DNA of 64,000 bases from Achromobacter denitrificans NBRC 15125 (GTDB lineage: Bacteria; Pseudomonadota; Gammaproteobacteria; Burkholderiales; Burkholderiaceae_B). The stretch is taken from positions 1-64,000 of the forward strand of contig NZ_BCTQ01000024.1 of NCBI RefSeq assembly GCF_001571365.1, read 5' to 3'. Below are positions 26,078-35,132 of this stretch, one piece after another. The position numbers were made by a program, and so were the translations under genes. The first letter of the stretch is position 1. Each line of letters begins with the position of its first letter. The notes below the pieces were generated by a model. That model searched no databases. It saw nothing but the letters and a program-made list of their open reading frames with translations, and had not been told where the DNA came from.

Positions 26078-26166
26078 CTTGCTTCTTCGCAGTACACACA
26101 TAACGAAACGCAGCGGCGCCGGCAGTAAAAGCGCAGCAAGGCGGATCAGGACTGAGTGAATTGCAA

Positions 26167-26242
26167 GGGCTGTTAGCTCAGTTGGTAGAGCAGCGGACTC
26201 TTAATCCGTAGGTCGAGTGTTCGAGCCACTCACAGCCCACCA
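26167..26242 (+). tRNA. tRNA-Lys (anticodon CUU)
   Basis: Complete 76-nt cloverleaf: acceptor GGGCTGT/ACAGCCC, D arm GCTC/GAGC, anticodon arm GCGGA/TCCGT with loop CTCTTAA (anticodon CTT), T arm GAGTG/CACTC with TTCGAGC, and encoded CCA. Reads AAG codons. It differs from the tRNA-Lys(UUU) copy at 6365 mainly in the anticodon and T arm. Confidence 0.96.
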
Positions 26243-26262
26243 GAATTCCTGGAAGCCCCAGA

Positions 26263-26300
26263 AAAAAGCCCACCGAATCTCGGTGGGCTTTTTGTTTTTC
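26263..26300 (+). terminator. tRNA-Lys(CUU) terminator
   Basis: A 13-bp perfect stem (26263-26275 with 26281-26293) closes a 5-nt loop and is followed by a T-rich tract. From here to the GntR gene end at 26541 I see no gene and no recognisable element. Confidence 0.85.
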
Positions 26301-26540
26301 CGGGGATTTTGACTGCGCATGATTCATGGGATGCGCATTTCGCGTATGAAAGTTCCGGCGGTATGCGTGACACAGCGGCGCCTATGTGCCCCAGCTGAGC
26401 GACGTTCGCATGGCTGCGATGGGCATCCGCATATCGGAGATGTGTTTCGGCGATGTCTCGGGCTCGTCCCACTTGACGCAGCGCGGGGCAGTCCATCGTG
26501 CGCAGCTTGCGGCGGGCTCCGCCGCAAGCCCGCAAGCCGA

Positions 26541-27329
26541 CTAACGCGCCTGCCTTGTCGCCGCAGCTGCGCCGCCGCCGGTTTCGGCAGCCTGCGCGGA
26601 ACGCTTCTTCAGTTCCAGGATGACCTGGCCGCCCGACAGGATGTCAGTCTGGACGGCGATCCGGGCCGCCTGGCTGTCGCGGTTGCGCATGGCGGTGAGC
26701 AGCGAGTAGTGGCCGTCGATCATGTCGCGGCCTCCCTCTGAATAGCACTGGGCGATCAGCGGGCCCATCTTCAGCCAGAGGCGCTCCAGGATGCTCAGGA
26801 GCACCGGCATATTGGCGATGCGACAGTATTCGAAATGGAAGTGCTGGTTCAGGCTGATGGCGGCGAGGACTTCGCCGGCGGCCAGCGCCTGTTCGTTCTG
26901 TTCGATCAGCGCTTCCATGCGCGCGATGTCTTCGGCGGAGGCGACCTCGGCGGCCCGGGCGGCGGCCATGCCTTCCAGTTCCAGCCGGATGTCGCGGATT
27001 TCCAGGTATTCGGGGAGGGTGACTTCGGCTACCCGGATGTCGCGCGCGCTGCGCATGACGAGCGCGCCGTCCTGCACGAGGCGCAGCACGCCGTCGCGCA
27101 CGGGGGTAATGCTGGTGCCCAGTTCCGCCGCCAGTTCCCGGATGCGCAGCCGGTCTCCGGGCCGGAGCTGGCCTTCCATCAGGGCGCTGCAGATCTTGGT
27201 GTAGACCCGGTTGCCCATGCTTTCGTACTGCATGGCCGAAAAACGGGCCTCGGCCTGCGGGGGCAGTTGAGTGGGCGCGAGAGGCTCGGCGGAGGGCGGG
27301 ATAGGAGGGCTTGCGCTCGGATGATGCAT
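26541..27329 (-). CDS. GntR/FCD-family regulator
   Basis: GntR-family regulator with an FCD ligand domain, 262 residues from the ATG at 27329 (a TTG directly precedes it). A Pro-rich N-terminal tail (about 35 residues) precedes the winged helix (QLRPGDRLRIRELAAELGTS; TPVRDGVLRLVQDGALV). The FCD domain follows, with metal/carboxylate-site histidines in NQHFHFEYCRI and DGHYSLLTAM. It is divergent from the kinase-transporter-deacetylase run and is its likely regulator. The palindrome TGATGCATCA overlaps its start codon, matching a longer copy before the kinase gene. Confidence 0.9.
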   Translation of the reverse strand: MHHPSASPPIPPSAEPLAPTQLPPQAEARFSAMQYESMGNRVYTKICSALMEGQLRPGDRLRIRELAAELGTSITPVRDGVLRLVQDGALVMRSARDIRVAEVTLPEYLEIRDIRLELEGMAAARAAEVASAEDIARMEALIEQNEQALAAGEVLAAISLNQHFHFEYCRIANMPVLLSILERLWLKMGPLIAQCYSEGGRDMIDGHYSLLTAMRNRDSQAARIAVQTDILSGGQVILELKKRSAQAAETGGGAAAATRQAR

Positions 27330-27331
27330 CA
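27322..27331. promoter_or_regulatory. GntR operator candidate over the gntR start
   Basis: The perfect palindrome TGATGCATCA spans the start codon of the GntR gene. The same core occurs in the longer dyad at 27506-27524, suggesting one protein recognises both and represses its own gene. Confidence 0.5.
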
Positions 27332-27505
27332 AGGTAGGTGCCTGAAGTCATAAGTCCGCCACGGGAAACGCTGTCCGGGCGGGCGGAGGGCGCGCTTTCG
27401 GCCCAGCTCCTACTTTATCAGTCTTATAGGAAAAACAAGCGCTTGAGAGCGGCTTTGCCGGGATTTCCATCTCCGGGATTACACCGATGTCGTAATTCCG
27501 CGATA

Positions 27506-27524
27506 TTGATGCATGATGCATCAA
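27506..27524. promoter_or_regulatory. GntR operator candidate before the kinase gene
   Basis: TTGATGCATGATGCATCAA: perfect 8-bp arms around a TGA centre, 24 nt before the kinase ATG, in an AT-rich patch. It contains the TGATGCAT/GATGCATCA core shared with the site at the gntR start. Size and form fit FCD-type GntR operators. Confidence 0.6.
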
Positions 27525-27548
27525 ATATTTTAATTGGGATGCCTAGTG

Positions 27549-28652
27549 ATGCTGTCCGACGCCGCCGCCGGCATGGAAGAACCGGTGGACGCCCTGCTGG
27601 TCAATTCGCCTCCGCCGATCCGGCAGGAGGATGCCGAACGCGTGGCCGGGGCCTGCTACCCCGGTTATGCGCAGTGCGTTCCGCTCTCGGGGGAGCGCGA
27701 CATGAACTTCCGGATCAGCCGCAAGGACGGCGCATCCTTGACGCTGAAGTTCATCAACGGCGCGGAAAGCCCGGACGAAACGCGGATGCAGATCGCGGTG
27801 CTGAAGCACCTGGAAGCGCGCCAGACGGGCCTGGGCACGCTGCGGGCGCCGCATCACCAGCCCGCGGACGCGGCCGGCCTGTCGGCGGATCCGGATATCC
27901 GGCCGGGCAGCGACGATGGCGCGGCCCTGCAGGATTGGCTGGACTTCCGCGTTCCGGACCTCGCGGGCGCGGTGCGGGTGCGGGCCTATGGCTTCCTGCC
28001 GGGCCGCCCCGGCGCGGCCATGGCGGCCGGGCCGCAATCCTGGCAGGCGGTGGGCAGGGCGGCGGGGCGGCTGGACGCGCAGCTTGTCGATTTCGAGCAT
28101 CCGGCGGCGCATCGGCAGTTCCTGTGGGACGCCTGTCAGGTGGCGCGGGTGCGGCCGATGCTGGACGCGGTGGAGTCGCCCGACGAGCGGGCGCGCATCG
28201 CCGCCTACCTGGACGTCTTCGAGCGGGACGTGGTGCCGGCGCTGGCGGCGCTGCCCAGCCAGATCATCCATAACGACCTGTCTCCCAGCAACATCCTGGT
28301 GAACGAGGCGGGCACGGACCTGGCGGGCATTCTGGATTTCGGCGACATGGTCCACGCGCCGCGCATCGCCGAGGTCGCGATCGCCGCGTCCTATCAGATG
28401 ACGGCGCCCGGCCGTCCCCTGGACGTGCTGTCCGCCGTGGTGGCGGGCTACGAGTCGGTGCTGCCGCTGACGCCGGACGAACGGCGCCACGTGCTGGACC
28501 TGGTGCTGGCCCGCCTTGTGCAGCGCATGGCGATCCCGTCCTGGCGCGCCCTGCGCTTTCCCGGCAACGGCGCCTACATCCTGCGCAGCCGCGCGGCGGC
28601 GACGGCGCTGTTCAACGAGCTGTACGACGAATGGAGCCGGGGCGCGCGCTGA
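27549..28652 (+). CDS. APH-fold small-molecule kinase (hydroxylysine-kinase-like)
   Basis: Aminoglycoside-phosphotransferase-fold kinase, 367 residues. Catalytic loop IIHNDLSPSNILV (HxDxxxxN) and metal site GILDFGDMVHAP are intact. The next gene encodes a PLP enzyme of the phospho-lyase subgroup; in animals and some bacteria this pairing (HYKK with PHYKPL, or fused proteins) handles hydroxylysine or related amino-alcohols. I therefore infer ATP- or GTP-dependent phosphorylation of a hydroxyl next to an amine. ATG 27549 is chosen over TTG 27534 because GGGA sits 10 nt before it. A homoserine-kinase-like role is the alternative. Confidence 0.75.
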   Translation: MLSDAAAGMEEPVDALLVNSPPPIRQEDAERVAGACYPGYAQCVPLSGERDMNFRISRKDGASLTLKFINGAESPDETRMQIAVLKHLEARQTGLGTLRAPHHQPADAAGLSADPDIRPGSDDGAALQDWLDFRVPDLAGAVRVRAYGFLPGRPGAAMAAGPQSWQAVGRAAGRLDAQLVDFEHPAAHRQFLWDACQVARVRPMLDAVESPDERARIAAYLDVFERDVVPALAALPSQIIHNDLSPSNILVNEAGTDLAGILDFGDMVHAPRIAEVAIAASYQMTAPGRPLDVLSAVVAGYESVLPLTPDERRHVLDLVLARLVQRMAIPSWRALRFPGNGAYILRSRAAATALFNELYDEWSRGAR

Positions 28653-28708
28653 GCGCGTCCCGCATGGAGTTGCGCGATGCCGCGCAAGAAACGAGCGAAG
28701 GACATGCG

Positions 28709-29989
28709 ATGACGGTGAACGGCAGCAATACGCAGCAGGACCTGCTGGCGCGGCGCAAGGCGCTGGGGCCGGCCTACCGGTTGTTCTATGAAGAGCCGGT
28801 GGAACTGGTGCGCGGCGAGGGCGTGTGGCTGTACGACGCGTCTGGGCGCCGCTATCTGGATGCCTACAACAACGTGCCGGTGGTCGGTCATGCCAATCCC
28901 GCCGTGGTAGAGGCGCTGACGCGCCAGGCGTCGGTGCTCAACACGCACACGCGCTATCTGCACGACGGCGTGGTGCGCTACGCCGAGCGCCTGCTGGCGC
29001 TGTTCCCGAGCGCGCTCGACACCGCCATGTTCACCTGCACGGGCAGCGAGGCCAACGATCTGGCGCTGCGCATCGCTTTCGAGGCGACGGGGCGGCGCGG
29101 CGTGATCGTGACCGGCAACGCCTATCACGGCGTGACGATGGCGCTGGCCGACGTGTCGCCGTCGCTGCGTCCGGTCGGCGCGCACGTCCGCACCATTCCG
29201 GCGCCCTGCCTGCTGGAAGGCACGCCGCAGGAAGTCGCGGCCAGGTTCGCCGCCAGCGTGGACGCGGCGGCCGACGAGCTGGAAGCCGCCGGCACGCCGG
29301 TGGCCGCGCTCATGGTCGACACGGTGTTCGCCAGCGATGGCCTGTACGCCGATCCCGGCGAGGCGCTGACCCTGGCGGCCGAACGCGTGCGCGCCCGGGG
29401 CGGGCTGTTCATCGCCGACGAAGTGCAGGGTGGCTTTGCCCGCATGGGCGTCAACTGGTGGGCATTCCAGCGCGACAGCGTGATCCCGGACATGGTGTCC
29501 ATGGGCAAGCCCATGGGCAACGGACATCCGATAGGCGGCCTGGTGGCGCAGTCGCGCCTGGTCGAGGCCTTCGGCCGCGAATGCCGTTATTTCAACACCT
29601 TCGGCGGCAATACCGTGTCGTCGGCCGTGGGCCTGGCCGTGCTGGACGAGTTGGCGCGCATGGACGCGCCGGCCCACGTCGAGCGCGCCGGCCAGGCCAT
29701 GGGGCAGGCGCTGGCCGATCTGGCGCGGCGTCACGAATGCCTGGGCGCGGTGCGCGGACACGGCCTGTACTGGGGGGTCGACATCGTGTCGCCCGACGGC
29801 GATGCGGCGCATGCCGCCCGCCTGACCCAGCGCATCGTCAACGGCTTGCGCCAGTCCGGCGTGCTGCTGGGCACCGCGGGCCGCAATGCTTCCACGCTCA
29901 AGATCCGCCCGCCGCTGGTGTTCCGGCCCGAGCATGCCGCCATCCTGGCCGCGGCCTTGGACGAGCAGTGCCGGGCCGCGCTGCGCTGA
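28709..29989 (+). CDS. Class III PLP enzyme, phospho-lyase subgroup
   Basis: Fold-type I PLP enzyme of aminotransferase class III, 426 residues. The PLP lysine is in SMGKPMGNGHPIGG; the cofactor-binding Asp is in LFIADEVQGGFAR. The segments VGHANPAVVEAL and VLNTHTRYLHDGVVRYAERL closely follow ethanolamine-phosphate phospho-lyase and 5-phosphohydroxylysine phospho-lyase, which eliminate phosphate and ammonia rather than transaminate. Coupled with the kinase just upstream, this predicts conversion of a phosphorylated amino-alcohol to an aldehyde. ATG 28709 follows GAAGGA; an upstream ATG at 28664 lacks a ribosome site. Ordinary transamination is not excluded. Confidence 0.8.
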   Translation: MTVNGSNTQQDLLARRKALGPAYRLFYEEPVELVRGEGVWLYDASGRRYLDAYNNVPVVGHANPAVVEALTRQASVLNTHTRYLHDGVVRYAERLLALFPSALDTAMFTCTGSEANDLALRIAFEATGRRGVIVTGNAYHGVTMALADVSPSLRPVGAHVRTIPAPCLLEGTPQEVAARFAASVDAAADELEAAGTPVAALMVDTVFASDGLYADPGEALTLAAERVRARGGLFIADEVQGGFARMGVNWWAFQRDSVIPDMVSMGKPMGNGHPIGGLVAQSRLVEAFGRECRYFNTFGGNTVSSAVGLAVLDELARMDAPAHVERAGQAMGQALADLARRHECLGAVRGHGLYWGVDIVSPDGDAAHAARLTQRIVNGLRQSGVLLGTAGRNASTLKIRPPLVFRPEHAAILAAALDEQCRAALR

Positions 29990-30081
29990 GCCGCGCCAAC
30001 ACGCCGATACCACAACACAACAACAAGACGTTTCACAAGATCCGTCCCACTCCACCACGTCGAATACGCAAGGGAATCATC

Positions 30082-31674
30082 ATGCGCAACACTAAGTTCT
30101 TCAGGAAAACCGCACTGAATGTCCTGCTGGCCGGCGCCGCCGTCCTGGGGGCAGGCACGGCCGCCATGGCGCAGACGCACGGCGGCACGCTCAATGTGAT
30201 CCTGAATCCCGAGCCGCCCATCCTGATGCTGGGCCTGAACCAGCAGACGCCCACGCAGATCGTCGGCGGCAAGATCTACGAGAGCCTGCTGACCTACGAT
30301 TTCAAACTGAATCCCCAGGCCAGCCTGGCCAAGTCGTGGAACGTGTCGGCCGACGGCCTGACCTACACCTTCGAGTTGCAGGAAGGCGTGACCTGGCACG
30401 ACGGCAAGCCGTTCACGGCTGACGACGTGCTGTTTTCGCTCAAGGAATACCTGCCCGAGGTGCATGCGCGCGCCCGCAACAACCTGAGCCATGTGGCGAG
30501 CATCGAGAAGACCGGTCCGCTGACCATCGTCATCACGCTGAAGGAGCCGTATTCGCCCTTCATCAACGCCTTCGAGGTGTCGTCCGCGCCCATCGTGCCG
30601 GCCCACATCTACAAGGGCACGGATTTCCGCAACAACCCGGCCAACCAGACGCCGATCGGCACCGGACCGTTCAAGTTCAAGGAATGGCAGCGCGGCCGCT
30701 TCGTGCTGCTGGAGCGCAACGACAAGTACTGGCGCCCCAATCTGCCTTACCTCGACAAGATCTACTTCCAGGTGATCCCGGACGCCAATTCGCGCCTGGT
30801 GGCGCTGGAAAGCGGTTCGGTGCAGGTGGCCAGCTTCGGCGATATCGACTTCGCCTTCCTGCCGCAGATCAAGGCCAACCCCCAGCTGGAAGTCACGACC
30901 CAGGGCTATGAGTTCACCGGCTCGCACGCCGCGATCGAGCTCAACCATCGCGCCAAGCCGCTGGACGACGCGCGCTTCCGCCAGGCCATCCAGTACGCCA
31001 TCGACCGCAAGTTCCTCGCCGACCGCATTTTCTTCGGCGCCGCGCGTCCGGCCACGGGCCCGGTGTCGTCGGTGACGCGTTTCTACGACGACAAGCTGCC
31101 GCGCTACGACTACGACCCGAAGAAGGCCATCGCGCTGCTCGACGAAATGGGCCTGAAGCCCGACGCCAGCGGCAAGCGCGCCAGCATCAAGCTGCTGGGC
31201 CTGCCGTATGGCGACACCTGGACCAAGGTGTCGGAGTACGTGAAGAACTCGCTGTCCAAGGTGGGCGTGGAAGTGGTGCTGGAAAGCACCGATGCCGGCA
31301 GCTGGGCCCGGCGCTACTCCAACTGGGAATTCGATACGGTGGTCGAGTACCTGTACCAGTACTCGGACCCGGCGCTGGGCGTGGATCGCACCTATCGTTC
31401 GGACAACATCCACAAGGGCGGCTACGGCACCAACACCTCGGGCTACGTGAACAAGGACGTGGACGCCGCGCTGATCGCCGCCGCGAAGGAAGTGGACCCG
31501 GTCAAGCGCCAGCAGCTGTATTCGCAGGCCTACGGCCAGGTCGCCAAGGATGCGCCGACCGCGTGGCTGGTCGAACTGGCCTTCCCCACGATCACCAACA
31601 AGAAGGTCAAGAACGTGACGACGTCCGCCATCGGCGTGGCGGAAAGCTTCGCGACGACCTACATCGAGAAGTAA
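30082..31674 (+). CDS. Peptide-type ABC importer substrate-binding protein
   Basis: Periplasmic binding protein of the oligopeptide/nickel/opine class (SBP family 5), 530 residues. Sec signal peptide of about 30 residues ending AAMA before QTHGGTLNV. Family signature SWNVSADGLTYTFELQEGV and DDARFRQAIQYAIDRKFLAD are clear. No lipobox, so soluble. It leads a complete importer with two permeases and a fused ATPase. Such receptors bind peptides, opines or modified amino acids; the neighbouring enzymes favour an amino-alcohol or acetylated amine. Confidence 0.9.
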   Translation: MRNTKFFRKTALNVLLAGAAVLGAGTAAMAQTHGGTLNVILNPEPPILMLGLNQQTPTQIVGGKIYESLLTYDFKLNPQASLAKSWNVSADGLTYTFELQEGVTWHDGKPFTADDVLFSLKEYLPEVHARARNNLSHVASIEKTGPLTIVITLKEPYSPFINAFEVSSAPIVPAHIYKGTDFRNNPANQTPIGTGPFKFKEWQRGRFVLLERNDKYWRPNLPYLDKIYFQVIPDANSRLVALESGSVQVASFGDIDFAFLPQIKANPQLEVTTQGYEFTGSHAAIELNHRAKPLDDARFRQAIQYAIDRKFLADRIFFGAARPATGPVSSVTRFYDDKLPRYDYDPKKAIALLDEMGLKPDASGKRASIKLLGLPYGDTWTKVSEYVKNSLSKVGVEVVLESTDAGSWARRYSNWEFDTVVEYLYQYSDPALGVDRTYRSDNIHKGGYGTNTSGYVNKDVDAALIAAAKEVDPVKRQQLYSQAYGQVAKDAPTAWLVELAFPTITNKKVKNVTTSAIGVAESFATTYIEK

Positions 31675-31686
31675 GCGGGAGAACGC

Positions 31687-32667
31687 ATGATGAGGTGGCT
31701 GCGGCCCTTACTTTCGGTGCTGGGTAAATCGGTCACGGTGCTGATCGCAGTCGCCGTCATCAACTTTGCCCTGGTCCACATGGCGCCCGGCGACCCGGTC
31801 AGCGTGCTGGCCGGCGAAGCCGGATCGTCCGACGCGAAGTTCCTGGAGCAGTTGCGCCGGGAGTTCAAACTCGACCAACCGCTCGTGGTGCAGCTGGGAA
31901 GCTATCTGCAATCCATCGCCACGCTGGACCTGGGTTACAGCTATCGGCAGCAGCGTCCCGTCTGGGACATGATCGCCGACCGCTTGCCGGCCACGCTGGT
32001 GCTGGCGATTCCGGCGTTCCTGATCGCCCTGCTGGGCGGGATACTGCTGGGCGCGCTGGCCAGCCGATACCGGGGATCATGGCTGGACTCCGCCATCACG
32101 GCGGCGTCGCTGGCGTTCTACGCCACGCCCATCTTCTGGGTCGGCCTGCTGCTGGTGCTGGGGTTCTCGGTCAGCCTGGGCTGGCTGCCGGCCTTCGGCT
32201 ACGAAACCATGGGTTCGTCGCTGACCGGCATATCGCGAATGCTGGACATCGCCAAGCACGCCTTATTGCCGGTCGTCACGCTGGCGGGCTTCAACCTGGC
32301 GGTCTACACGCGCCTGGCGCGGGCCTCCATGAACGAGATCCAGGGGGCCGATTTCGTCAAGACGGCCTGGGCCAAGGGCCTGTCGTCCGGTCGGGTGGTC
32401 TGGGTGCACCAGTTGCGCAACGCGGTCCTGCCGGTCATCACCCTGGCGGGCATGCAGGCCGGGCAGCTGATCGGCGGGTCGGTGCTGGTGGAAACCGTGT
32501 TCGCGTGGCCGGGCATCGGCCGGCTGGCCTTCGATGCCTTGCAGCAGCGCGACTATCCCGTCCTGTTGGGGGTGTTTTTCTGCACGTCGGTGGTGGTGGT
32601 CGCGTTCAACCTGCTGACCGACCTGATCTACCGCCTCGTCGATCCCCGCATGCAGAGTCAATCATGA
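31687..32667 (+). CDS. ABC importer permease, DppB type
   Basis: Inner-membrane permease of the peptide-type importer, 326 residues, six transmembrane helices. N-terminal VIAVAVINFALVHMAPGDPV is the DppB/OppB landmark (HMAPGDP); the coupling loop is FVKTAWAKGLSSGRVVWVHQ. Begins 12 nt after the binding-protein gene; two adjacent ATGs (31687, 31690) are possible starts. Its stop overlaps the next permease start (ATGA). Confidence 0.9.
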   Translation: MMRWLRPLLSVLGKSVTVLIAVAVINFALVHMAPGDPVSVLAGEAGSSDAKFLEQLRREFKLDQPLVVQLGSYLQSIATLDLGYSYRQQRPVWDMIADRLPATLVLAIPAFLIALLGGILLGALASRYRGSWLDSAITAASLAFYATPIFWVGLLLVLGFSVSLGWLPAFGYETMGSSLTGISRMLDIAKHALLPVVTLAGFNLAVYTRLARASMNEIQGADFVKTAWAKGLSSGRVVWVHQLRNAVLPVITLAGMQAGQLIGGSVLVETVFAWPGIGRLAFDALQQRDYPVLLGVFFCTSVVVVAFNLLTDLIYRLVDPRMQSQS

Positions 32668-33500
32668 AGTCATTGATCAAGCGATATTTCACCAATGCCG
32701 GCGCCGTGGTCGGGCTGGTCTGCCTGAGCGCCATCGTGCTGATGGCCCTGGGCGCCCACTGGCTCTATCCCCTCAATCCCTGGGATACCACCGAAGCGCC
32801 GTTCCTGCGTCCGTTTGAAGAAGCCGGCGCCTGGCTGGGAGCCGACTCCATGGGCCGCAACATCGCGGCGGGCATCGTGCACGGCGCGCAGGCCTCGCTG
32901 CTGGTGGGCGTGGTGGCGACGGTGGTGGCGGTGTTCATCGGCATGCTGATCGGCGTGCCGGCCGGGTATCTCGGCGGCCGCTGGGACGAGCTGCTGATGC
33001 GCGTGACGGAAATCTTCCAGACCATCCCCAGCTTTCTGTTCGCCATCGTGCTGGTGGCGATCTTCCAGCCGTCCTTCGGATCGGTCATCACCGCCGTGGC
33101 GCTGGTGAGCTGGCCGCCGATCGCGCGGCTGGTGCGCGCCGAATTCATGCGGGTCAAGGCCAGCGAGTTCGTGGAGGCCGCCACGGTGCAGGGCTATTCG
33201 CGCGCCCGCATCGTGTTCACCGAAATCCTGCCCAACTGCGTGTCGCCGCTGATCGTGATGGCCTCGCTGATGGTGGCCAACGCCATCCTGCTGGAAAGCG
33301 CCATCAGCTTCCTGGGCCTGGGCGATCCCAACCTGATGACCTGGGGCTATATGGTGGGCGCGTCGCGCACGTTCCTGCGGCTGGCCTGGTGGATGTGCCT
33401 GTTTCCGGGCGTCGCGATCTTCGTCACCGTGCTGGCGGTCAACCTGATGGGAGAGGGGCTCAACGATGCGCTCAATCCCCGTCTCCATCGCAAGGGGTGA
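32664..33500 (+). CDS. ABC importer permease, DppC type
   Basis: Second permease of the importer, 278 residues, six transmembrane helices. Landmarks: LGADSMGRNIAAGIVHGAQA near residue 55, the coupling loop FVEAATVQGYSRARIVFTEI, and SAISFLGLGDPN. Overlaps the first permease by 4 nt and is followed 3 nt later by the ATPase. Confidence 0.9.
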   Translation: MKSLIKRYFTNAGAVVGLVCLSAIVLMALGAHWLYPLNPWDTTEAPFLRPFEEAGAWLGADSMGRNIAAGIVHGAQASLLVGVVATVVAVFIGMLIGVPAGYLGGRWDELLMRVTEIFQTIPSFLFAIVLVAIFQPSFGSVITAVALVSWPPIARLVRAEFMRVKASEFVEAATVQGYSRARIVFTEILPNCVSPLIVMASLMVANAILLESAISFLGLGDPNLMTWGYMVGASRTFLRLAWWMCLFPGVAIFVTVLAVNLMGEGLNDALNPRLHRKG

Positions 33501-33503
33501 ACC

Positions 33504-35102
33504 GTGACGCCGTTGCTTCAGATTGAAAACCTGTCGATTTCGCTGCCGGCGGGCGGCGACCGCAAGTTGGCGGTGGACGACGTCAGCCTGACCTTGAACC
33601 CGCATGAAATCGTGTGCGTGGTGGGCGAGTCGGGATCGGGCAAGTCCACGTTGGCGCATGCCGTGCTGGGCCTGCTGCCGCGCGGCCTGCGGATCGCCGG
33701 CGGGGCGATCCGCCTGGGCGAACTGCAACTGGCCGGCATGTCGCTGGGCGAGTTGCGCAAGGTGCGCGGCAAGCGCATCGCCATGGTGTTCCAGGAGCCG
33801 CTCAGCGCGCTCAATCCGCTGATGCGCTGTGGCCGCCAGATCGGCGAGATGTTGCGCACGCACGGCATGCGCGATGCGGCCAAGGTGGAGGCGCGCGTCG
33901 CCGAGCTGCTGACGTCGGTGGGGCTGCCGGACCATGCCCGCATCGCCGATTCCTACCCTTATCAATTGTCGGGCGGGCAACGCCAGCGCGTCATGATCGC
34001 GATGGCCCTGGCGTTGGAACCCGATATCCTGATCGCGGACGAGCCGACCACGGCGCTGGACGTGACCACCCAGGCGCAGATCCTGGCGCTGATCAAGGAG
34101 ATCCAGCAGCGCAAGGGCCTGGCCGTGCTGTTCATCACGCACGACTTCGGCGTGGTGTCCGAAATCGCCGACCGCATCGTCGTGATGCAGGGCGGCAAGG
34201 TGGTCGAGTCCGGCGCGGCGCGGCAGGTGCTGCACGAGCCGCAGGCGGCCTACACGCAGTCGCTCCTGGCCGCGGTGCCGTCGTTCCGGCCGCCGCCCGC
34301 GATCGCGAGCCAGCCCGATCCCCTGCTGACGATCAAGGATCTGCGCAAGACCTATCTGCGCAAGGGCAAGTGGTTCGGCCCGGCCCAGCGCTTCCCGGCG
34401 GTCAAGGGCGTGTCGTTCGATATCCGGCGCGGCGAGACGGTGGGGCTGGTGGGCGAATCGGGCTCGGGCAAGTCGACCATCGGCCGCATGCTGGCCGGCC
34501 TGGTGTCGGCCGACGGCGGCGAGATGCGCCTGCGCGGGGCCGACCTGCTGGCTGAAGGCGCGTTCGCCGATCCGGCGCGGCGCCGTTCGGTGCAGATGAT
34601 CTTCCAGGACCCCTACGGTTCGCTCAACCCGCGCCATACCGTGGCGCGCATCCTGACGGGCGGCATGCGCCGCCATGGCATGTCGGCGGCCGCGGCCATG
34701 GACCGGGCGCGCGAACTGATGCGGCTGGTCAAGCTGGATCCGTCGGCGCTGGACCGCTATCCGCACGAATTCTCCGGCGGGCAACGCCAGCGGCTGGGCT
34801 TTGCCCGCGCCATCGCCGTGACGCCGGAGCTGATCGTGGCGGACGAGCCGGTGTCGGCGCTGGACGTTTCGGTGCAGGACCAGGTGCTGGCCATGCTGCG
34901 GCAATTGAAGCAGGAGCTGCGGCTGTCCATGCTCTTCATCACGCACGATCTGCGCGTGGCGTCGCAGTTGTGCGATCGCGTCATCGTGCTCAAGCATGGC
35001 GAGATCGTCGAGCAGGGCCCGACCGCCCAGGTCCTGGAGAATCCCCGGCACGAGTACACGCGCGAGCTGATCGCCGCGGTGCCCGGACGAAGCTGGAAAT
35101 AA
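33504..35102 (+). CDS. ABC importer ATPase, fused double nucleotide-binding domain
   Basis: Fused DppD-DppF-type ATPase, 532 residues. Domain 1 (about 1-260): [35 protein letters not shown]. Domain 2 (about 275-530): [35 protein letters not shown]. Both halves keep all catalytic motifs, so a single chain powers the two permeases. GTG start with AAGGGG upstream. Fused forms are common for glutathione- and opine-type importers. Confidence 0.92.
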   Translation: MTPLLQIENLSISLPAGGDRKLAVDDVSLTLNPHEIVCVVGESGSGKSTLAHAVLGLLPRGLRIAGGAIRLGELQLAGMSLGELRKVRGKRIAMVFQEPLSALNPLMRCGRQIGEMLRTHGMRDAAKVEARVAELLTSVGLPDHARIADSYPYQLSGGQRQRVMIAMALALEPDILIADEPTTALDVTTQAQILALIKEIQQRKGLAVLFITHDFGVVSEIADRIVVMQGGKVVESGAARQVLHEPQAAYTQSLLAAVPSFRPPPAIASQPDPLLTIKDLRKTYLRKGKWFGPAQRFPAVKGVSFDIRRGETVGLVGESGSGKSTIGRMLAGLVSADGGEMRLRGADLLAEGAFADPARRRSVQMIFQDPYGSLNPRHTVARILTGGMRRHGMSAAAAMDRARELMRLVKLDPSALDRYPHEFSGGQRQRLGFARAIAVTPELIVADEPVSALDVSVQDQVLAMLRQLKQELRLSMLFITHDLRVASQLCDRVIVLKHGEIVEQGPTAQVLENPRHEYTRELIAAVPGRSWK

Positions 35103-35132
35103 ACACACCCACACGCTTTATAGGATCGCGCA

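Noticed and set aside
26167-26300. tRNA-Lys(CUU) as a prophage or island attachment site
   Set aside because: No integrase gene and no duplicated tRNA 3' end is visible downstream within the window.
26230-26535. 101-codon minus-strand open frame between tRNA-Lys(CUU) and gntR
   Set aside because: It begins beside the tRNA terminator, covers the hairpin and has no recognisable domain or ribosome site.
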